Positions 6,925-9,881 of a stretch of 9,881 nucleotides of DNA are shown here, in pieces (position 1 is the first letter of the stretch; each line of letters opens with the position of its first letter). A program made the position numbers and the translations under genes. The notes under the pieces are model-generated. The model did not search any database. It was not told the origin of the DNA and was given only the letters and a program-made list of their open reading frames with translations. The stretch lies in contig CAZFSF010000103.1 of the NCBI GenBank assembly GCA_964522045.1, positions 1 through 9,881 on the forward strand. The letters are read 5' to 3'. Origin of the DNA: Desulfacyla sp964522045 (GTDB lineage Bacteria; Desulfobacterota; DSM-4660; Desulfatiglandales; Desulfatiglandaceae).

Positions 6925-7524
6925 ATGAAATATCAAGACCTGGCATCATTAATAAGAATCCCCATTTTTTCAAAAAATGATATCGCATTGGCTGGAGGGA
7001 AAATTTTTGATTATCAGCTAACCCGTTGGGTGAAAAAGGGATATCTTCTGAAAATAAAGAACGGCATCTATATATTTAAAAGGGATTACGATAAAATCAG
7101 AGGTGAAGAGATTGCCGCAGCGCTTTACCAGCCCAGCTATCTGAGTCTGGAGAGCGCCCTCTCATTCTATGGATTTATCCCTGAAATGGTCTATGCCTAT
7201 GTCAGTGTTACCGGAAAAATTAACCGAACCTTTGATAACAAATTTGGCCATTTTATCTATCGTCACTTAAAGAGCGAACTATTCTGGGGATATCGGGAAG
7301 TAAAAACAGACACCGGCCTGTACCTCATTGCTGAACCGGAAAAGGCGCTACTCGACTATCTCTACCTTAATCTATCAAAAATCAACAGCGAATCCGATTT
7401 TGAGAACCTTAGATTCAATGAAGACCGGCTTCGCGAGACCTTAAACAGGGGAAAATTTGTAAAATACCTGCAGGCATTCGAGATAAAGAAGCTGAAAAGG
7501 TGGGCTAACAGGTGCTTACATTAG
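6925..7524 (+). CDS. AbiEi-type antitoxin / winged-helix regulator of a type IV toxin-antitoxin pair
   Basis: This 199-residue protein has the AbiEi-like layout. An N-terminal winged helix (about 1-50) ends in LVKKGLL/RLRNGVY-style residues, here VKKGYLLKIKNGIYIF (36-51). The family hallmark SYLSLESALSFYGFIPE follows at 71-87, then TDTGLYLIAEPEKALLDYLY at 128-147. In characterised AbiE systems this protein represses the operon through its N-terminal domain and counteracts the nucleotidyltransferase toxin without binding it stably. It overlaps the downstream toxin-family gene by 13 nt, so the two are almost certainly co-translated. No Shine-Dalgarno precedes the ATG at 6925, but alignment of the N-terminal helix with the family supports that start. 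Base composition is more AT-rich than the left half of the window, which fits horizontal transfer. Some AbiEi homologues are plain regulators, so an active toxin-antitoxin role is inferred. Confidence 0.8.
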   Translation: MKYQDLASLIRIPIFSKNDIALAGGKIFDYQLTRWVKKGYLLKIKNGIYIFKRDYDKIRGEEIAAALYQPSYLSLESALSFYGFIPEMVYAYVSVTGKINRTFDNKFGHFIYRHLKSELFWGYREVKTDTGLYLIAEPEKALLDYLYLNLSKINSESDFENLRFNEDRLRETLNRGKFVKYLQAFEIKKLKRWANRCLH

Positions 7525-8297
7525 AGCAGATCAGAAAATACTTTCCGGAGCAGGTGGTCAAAAGAAACCCGCGGGGCATCTTAGTGGAATACCTGCAATA
7601 CGAGCTTCTTGATTCTCTGTTTAAACTCAAAGAGGCCAAATTCCTCAGCTTTATAGGCGGCACAGCTATCAGGATGCTGCAGCAGAGCCCCCGTTTCTCT
7701 GAAGACCTTGAATTTGACAATTTCGGCCTAACATTCGGGAAATTCGAAGAAGCGCTTCAAAAAGCATGCAGAGACATGAAAGCCAAGGGATTTTTGGTAG
7801 AATACAGAACCGTTGAACGAGGGGCATATCATTGTCATCTCAAATTTCCGGAGATCCTCTACAAGTCAGGAATAAGTCCTCATGCCAGCGAGAAAATATT
7901 GATAAGGATAGACACCGAACCTAAGAAAAGATCTTATGTACCCCAAATATATCTCCTGAATAAATTCACACTCTACCGGCAGATCCTTACTGCTCCTCCA
8001 TCGATACTTTTGTCCCAGAAAATGATAACAGTTCTACAAAGGAAACGTGAAAAAGGCCGTGATTTGTTTGATGTTTCGATTTTGATGGGAGTTGCAGAGC
8101 CTGATTTCGATTACATGGCCAGATACCTTAGTCTTGGGAAAAGAGAAATAATCGATCAATTTACCAGGAGGGTAGAAGAGTTGGACTTGAAATTTCTGGC
8201 TCAGGACGTGGAACCCTTTTTATTTGCACCGGAACAAAAGGAAAGAGTGCTGACTTTCCGGGAATATTGGCGGCAACACCAACGACCAACCATATGA
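7512..8297 (+). CDS. AbiEii/AbiGii-type nucleotidyltransferase, type IV toxin family (DUF1814)
   Basis: This 261-residue protein belongs to the DNA-polymerase-beta-like nucleotidyltransferases of the AbiEii family. Motif I is FIGGTAIRMLQQSPRFSEDL (47-66), carrying G49, G50, T51 and the RFSEDL signature. The metal site reads D65-L-E67 followed by F-D69, so the usual second Asp of D-L-D is Glu. A later acidic strand is ILIRIDTEP (129-137), with D134. The C-terminal helices carry SQKMITVLQRKREKGRDLFD (168-187), the conserved Lys plus Arg-Asp pattern. Characterised relatives inhibit growth, in some cases by transferring nucleotides to tRNA 3' ends; the target here is unknown. The start is GTG at 7512, inside the upstream gene, with a loose AAGGTGGG upstream at 7497-7504, so translation is probably coupled. 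The length is within the family's range and the frame is intact. Confidence 0.85.
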   Translation: MLTLEQIRKYFPEQVVKRNPRGILVEYLQYELLDSLFKLKEAKFLSFIGGTAIRMLQQSPRFSEDLEFDNFGLTFGKFEEALQKACRDMKAKGFLVEYRTVERGAYHCHLKFPEILYKSGISPHASEKILIRIDTEPKKRSYVPQIYLLNKFTLYRQILTAPPSILLSQKMITVLQRKREKGRDLFDVSILMGVAEPDFDYMARYLSLGKREIIDQFTRRVEELDLKFLAQDVEPFLFAPEQKERVLTFREYWRQHQRPTI

Positions 8298-8318
8298 GAT
8301 AGAATGCCCCCCTGCCCA

Positions 8319-8578
8319 GTTGAACCGGGTTTACCCCGTGCAATTCGTTTACGACAGCGCAGTGTATTTCACTGGGGTTACCTTCCAGGGTGTTCAACCG
8401 GGGTGTCTCCTGAACGTCTAAGCGGAAACCACCTGCCTGTGCGGTGCACTCAGACAGGAGTACAGAGAATGCAGGACAAACGTATTCTCGGAACTGTCGG
8501 AAGAACCCTGCTAATCGCAGAAAGATCATAACGTAGCCGGGCCCGCTCCCCGGTACGTTTAATAGTTGGCTACGTTAT
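8319..8578 (+). ncRNA. Candidate structured RNA, possibly a group II intron domain I remnant
   Basis: Six stems follow one another or nest without crossing. GTTGAAC 8319-8325 pairs with GTTCAAC 8392-8398. Nested inside it, ACCCCGTG 8333-8340 pairs with CACTGGGGT 8370-8378 (one bulge). GTCTCCTG 8405-8412 pairs with 8455-8463 (one bulge). GAGAAT 8465-8470 pairs with ATTCTC 8484-8489. CTGC 8508-8511 pairs with GCAG 8517-8520. ATAACGTAGCC 8528-8538 pairs with GGCTACGTTAT 8568-8578. The stretch AGTACAGAGAAT near 8460-8470 after a long stem is reminiscent of group II intron domain I, but there is no domain V and no reverse transcriptase, so any intron would be a fragment. Strand is assumed. An unrelated leader or non-functional remnant is equally possible. 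Confidence 0.35.
8528..8578. repeat. Perfect 11-bp inverted repeat with an alternative internal hairpin
   Basis: ATAACGTAGCC (8528-8538) and GGCTACGTTAT (8568-8578) are perfect reverse complements 29 bp apart. The left arm can instead pair locally: ACGTAgCCGGG (8531-8541, one bulge) with CCCGGTACGT (8549-8558). The two pairings are mutually exclusive. The repeat lies 76 bp before the ATPase start codon. Confidence 0.75.
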
Positions 8579-8654
8579 TCCATTTTTCAAAGATCTCAAC
8601 ATTTTCAGATAATCCCCTGAATTTGTCTTGACAATATTATAGGGATGCACGAAA

Positions 8655-9881
8655 ATGTCAGACATGGACAGGTGTTTAATGAAATGGCTCAGGGAACTGC
8701 ATCCTCCCGACAAAATGGTGTTTTTAGCTGGCCCCAGGCAGGTGGGGAAAACAACCATGGTCAAACAGATCCTGGAAACCTGGCACGACAAAGGTGCATA
8801 TTTTAATTGGGACATTTCCAGTCATCGCAGACGGATATTAGAAGACGAAGACCTGCTGTCAGAATGGAGGCGACCGGCCAAACGTCCGATGATTATATTC
8901 GATGAATTGCACAAAATGCGTCAATTCAAATCCTGGTTAAAAGGATTTTATGATGAATATAAAGATGATGCGTCTGTCTGGGTGACGGGCAGCGGACGTT
9001 TGGATCTGTACAGGAAGGGGGGCGACAGCCTTTTGGGGCGTTATTTTCTCTACCGAATGCATCCTTTGTCGATTGGCGAAATTCAGAAAATAAGACCGGC
9101 TGGTTCTCTTGAAGAACCAGACAAAGGATGGGAAGCCTTTGCTCATGGCGAAATAAAATTTGAAAATATCGATTCATTGTTGAACCTTGGAGGGTTCCCG
9201 GAACCCTATCTAAAGCAGGAAAAAACCTTCCACAAGAGATGGCTTCGTTCACGGAGGGAACGTATTACTCATGAGGATGTGCGAGACCTGACCCGCATAG
9301 ATGACGTTGACAGGCTTGAGTATCTGATCCAGTTGTTGAATCCCCGAATAGCCTCTCCGTTGTCACTCAATTCTCTCAGAGGGGATCTTGGTATTGCCTT
9401 TGAAACAGTTCGAGGCTGGATTGCCACTCTGGAGCGCCTTTACTATATCTATGGGGTAACACCGTACAGTCATCGTTTGCAAAGGGCCATAAAACGCGAA
9501 AAGAAATATTACTTCTGGGATTGGTCTGAAGTGCAGGATGAAGCCGCCCGGTTTGAAAACTTTGTCATGTCCCATCTTCTCAAGGCATGTCATATCTGGT
9601 CTGATTTTGGTTTGGGAGACTTTAAATTGTGGTATTTGCGTGACAGGGAAAAACGGGAAGTGGATGCCTTAATCACACTCGACAACGCCCCCTGGCTTAT
9701 GGTCGAAGTCAAAGTAAACGATCTTAAAGTGTCAACGCCGCTTCAGCGATTTGCCCGACTCCTTAACTGCGACCGGGTCGTTCAGATTGTACAATCCAAA
9801 AGCATTTACCGCCAGGTCAAGATTGATTCCCATATCTATCATGTGGTTTCTGCGGAAGGTTTTCTTTCCTGGCTGCCATGA
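8655..9881 (+). CDS. AAA_14 / DUF4143 family ATP-binding protein
   Basis: This 408-residue protein belongs to the predicted ATPases with an N-terminal AAA_14 domain and a C-terminal DUF4143 domain. Walker A is GPRQVGKTT (26-34, K32). Walker B is MIIFDELHK (79-87, D83 and E84). A sensor-like strand VTGSGRLDLYRKGGDSLLGRY follows (110-130), then FLYRMHPLS. The C-terminal half contains a winged-helix-like stretch (about 235-265) and a restriction-endonuclease-like pattern: FENFVMSHLLK (300-310), D337 in REVDALI, and E351-V-K353 in WLMVEVKV. Nucleotide binding is well supported; nuclease activity is only suggested by the D...ExK arrangement. These genes are common, patchily distributed and often stand alone in accessory DNA; their function is undescribed to my knowledge. 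The ATG at 8655 has AGGG at 8641-8644, ten bases upstream. The stop is the last codon of the window, so the gene is complete. Confidence 0.9.
   Translation: MSDMDRCLMKWLRELHPPDKMVFLAGPRQVGKTTMVKQILETWHDKGAYFNWDISSHRRRILEDEDLLSEWRRPAKRPMIIFDELHKMRQFKSWLKGFYDEYKDDASVWVTGSGRLDLYRKGGDSLLGRYFLYRMHPLSIGEIQKIRPAGSLEEPDKGWEAFAHGEIKFENIDSLLNLGGFPEPYLKQEKTFHKRWLRSRRERITHEDVRDLTRIDDVDRLEYLIQLLNPRIASPLSLNSLRGDLGIAFETVRGWIATLERLYYIYGVTPYSHRLQRAIKREKKYYFWDWSEVQDEAARFENFVMSHLLKACHIWSDFGLGDFKLWYLRDREKREVDALITLDNAPWLMVEVKVNDLKVSTPLQRFARLLNCDRVVQIVQSKSIYRQVKIDSHIYHVVSAEGFLSWLP

Larger units (their letters stand above)
8298..8654. other. Gene-free gap between the AbiE pair and the ATPase gene
   Basis: This is 357 bp. 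The left 280 bp is richer in G+C than the genes beside it and is full of complementary segments (see the structured-RNA candidate at 8319-8578). The right 75 bp is AT-rich leader of the ATPase gene. It contains TTGACA at 8628-8633 and TATTAT at 8635-8640, which are too close together to act as one promoter. Frames open on each strand (8304-8531 plus; 8161-8529 minus) give no recognisable protein. Confidence 0.6.

Noticed and set aside
8161..8529. Minus-strand open frame of 122 codons overlapping the end of the AbiEii-type gene
   Set aside because: It overlaps the conserved-frame end of a real gene by 137 bp and its product matches nothing I recognise.
8304..8531. Open frame of 75 codons after the AbiEii-type gene
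   Set aside because: No ribosome binding site and no recognisable protein; the same DNA is better explained by its complementary stems.
8528..8578. Integron attC site
   Set aside because: The inverted repeat resembles attC in size, but the required RYYYAAC and GTTRRRY core boxes are not present at its ends.
8628..8656. TTGACA promoter for the ATPase gene
   Set aside because: At 17-bp spacing the only -10-like hexamer, GAAAAT (8651-8656), overlaps the start codon; TATTAT at 8635-8640 is too close. A real promoter may exist further upstream, but I cannot identify it.

Overview
The window looks like a chromosomal segment from an anaerobic, mid-GC bacterium, most probably a deltaproteobacterium (Desulfobacterota-like). 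This is inferred from the TAXI-type TRAP transporter, the style of the housekeeping genes, clear Shine-Dalgarno sequences and short-period degenerate repeats in the intergenic gaps. No rRNA or tRNA is present to confirm it. All convincing genes are on the + strand.

Left part (1-5896) is ordinary genome. It holds the tail of a DUF1850 gene and, after a 428-bp gap, a fused DctQ-DctM TRAP permease; these two families normally sit together behind a TAXI solute-binding protein gene, which would lie left of the window. A strong intrinsic terminator (2840-2865) ends this unit. A large M16C metallopeptidase of the PreP/Cym1 type follows as a separate transcription unit.

Right part (about 6088-9881) is accessory in character: small regulatory and toxin-antitoxin-like genes, locally AT-rich. 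A promoter with an inverted repeat over its -10 box drives a winged-helix protein fused to a degenerate nucleotidyltransferase-like domain. An AbiEi/AbiEii-type (type IV) toxin-antitoxin pair follows with a 13-nt gene overlap. Next comes a gene-free stretch (8298-8654) that folds on paper into six successive non-crossing stems and may be a structured-RNA remnant, possibly of a group II intron. The last gene is a complete AAA_14/DUF4143 ATPase whose stop codon is the final base of the window.

Three gaps carry the same kind of element with different unit lengths: arrays of degenerate short units facing each other. The period is 7 bp at 468-773, 6 bp at 2878-2940 and 8-9 bp at 5944-6020. The points most worth following up are these arrays, the pseudo-nucleotidyltransferase regulator beside an active-looking AbiEii-family nucleotidyltransferase, and the putative structured RNA.
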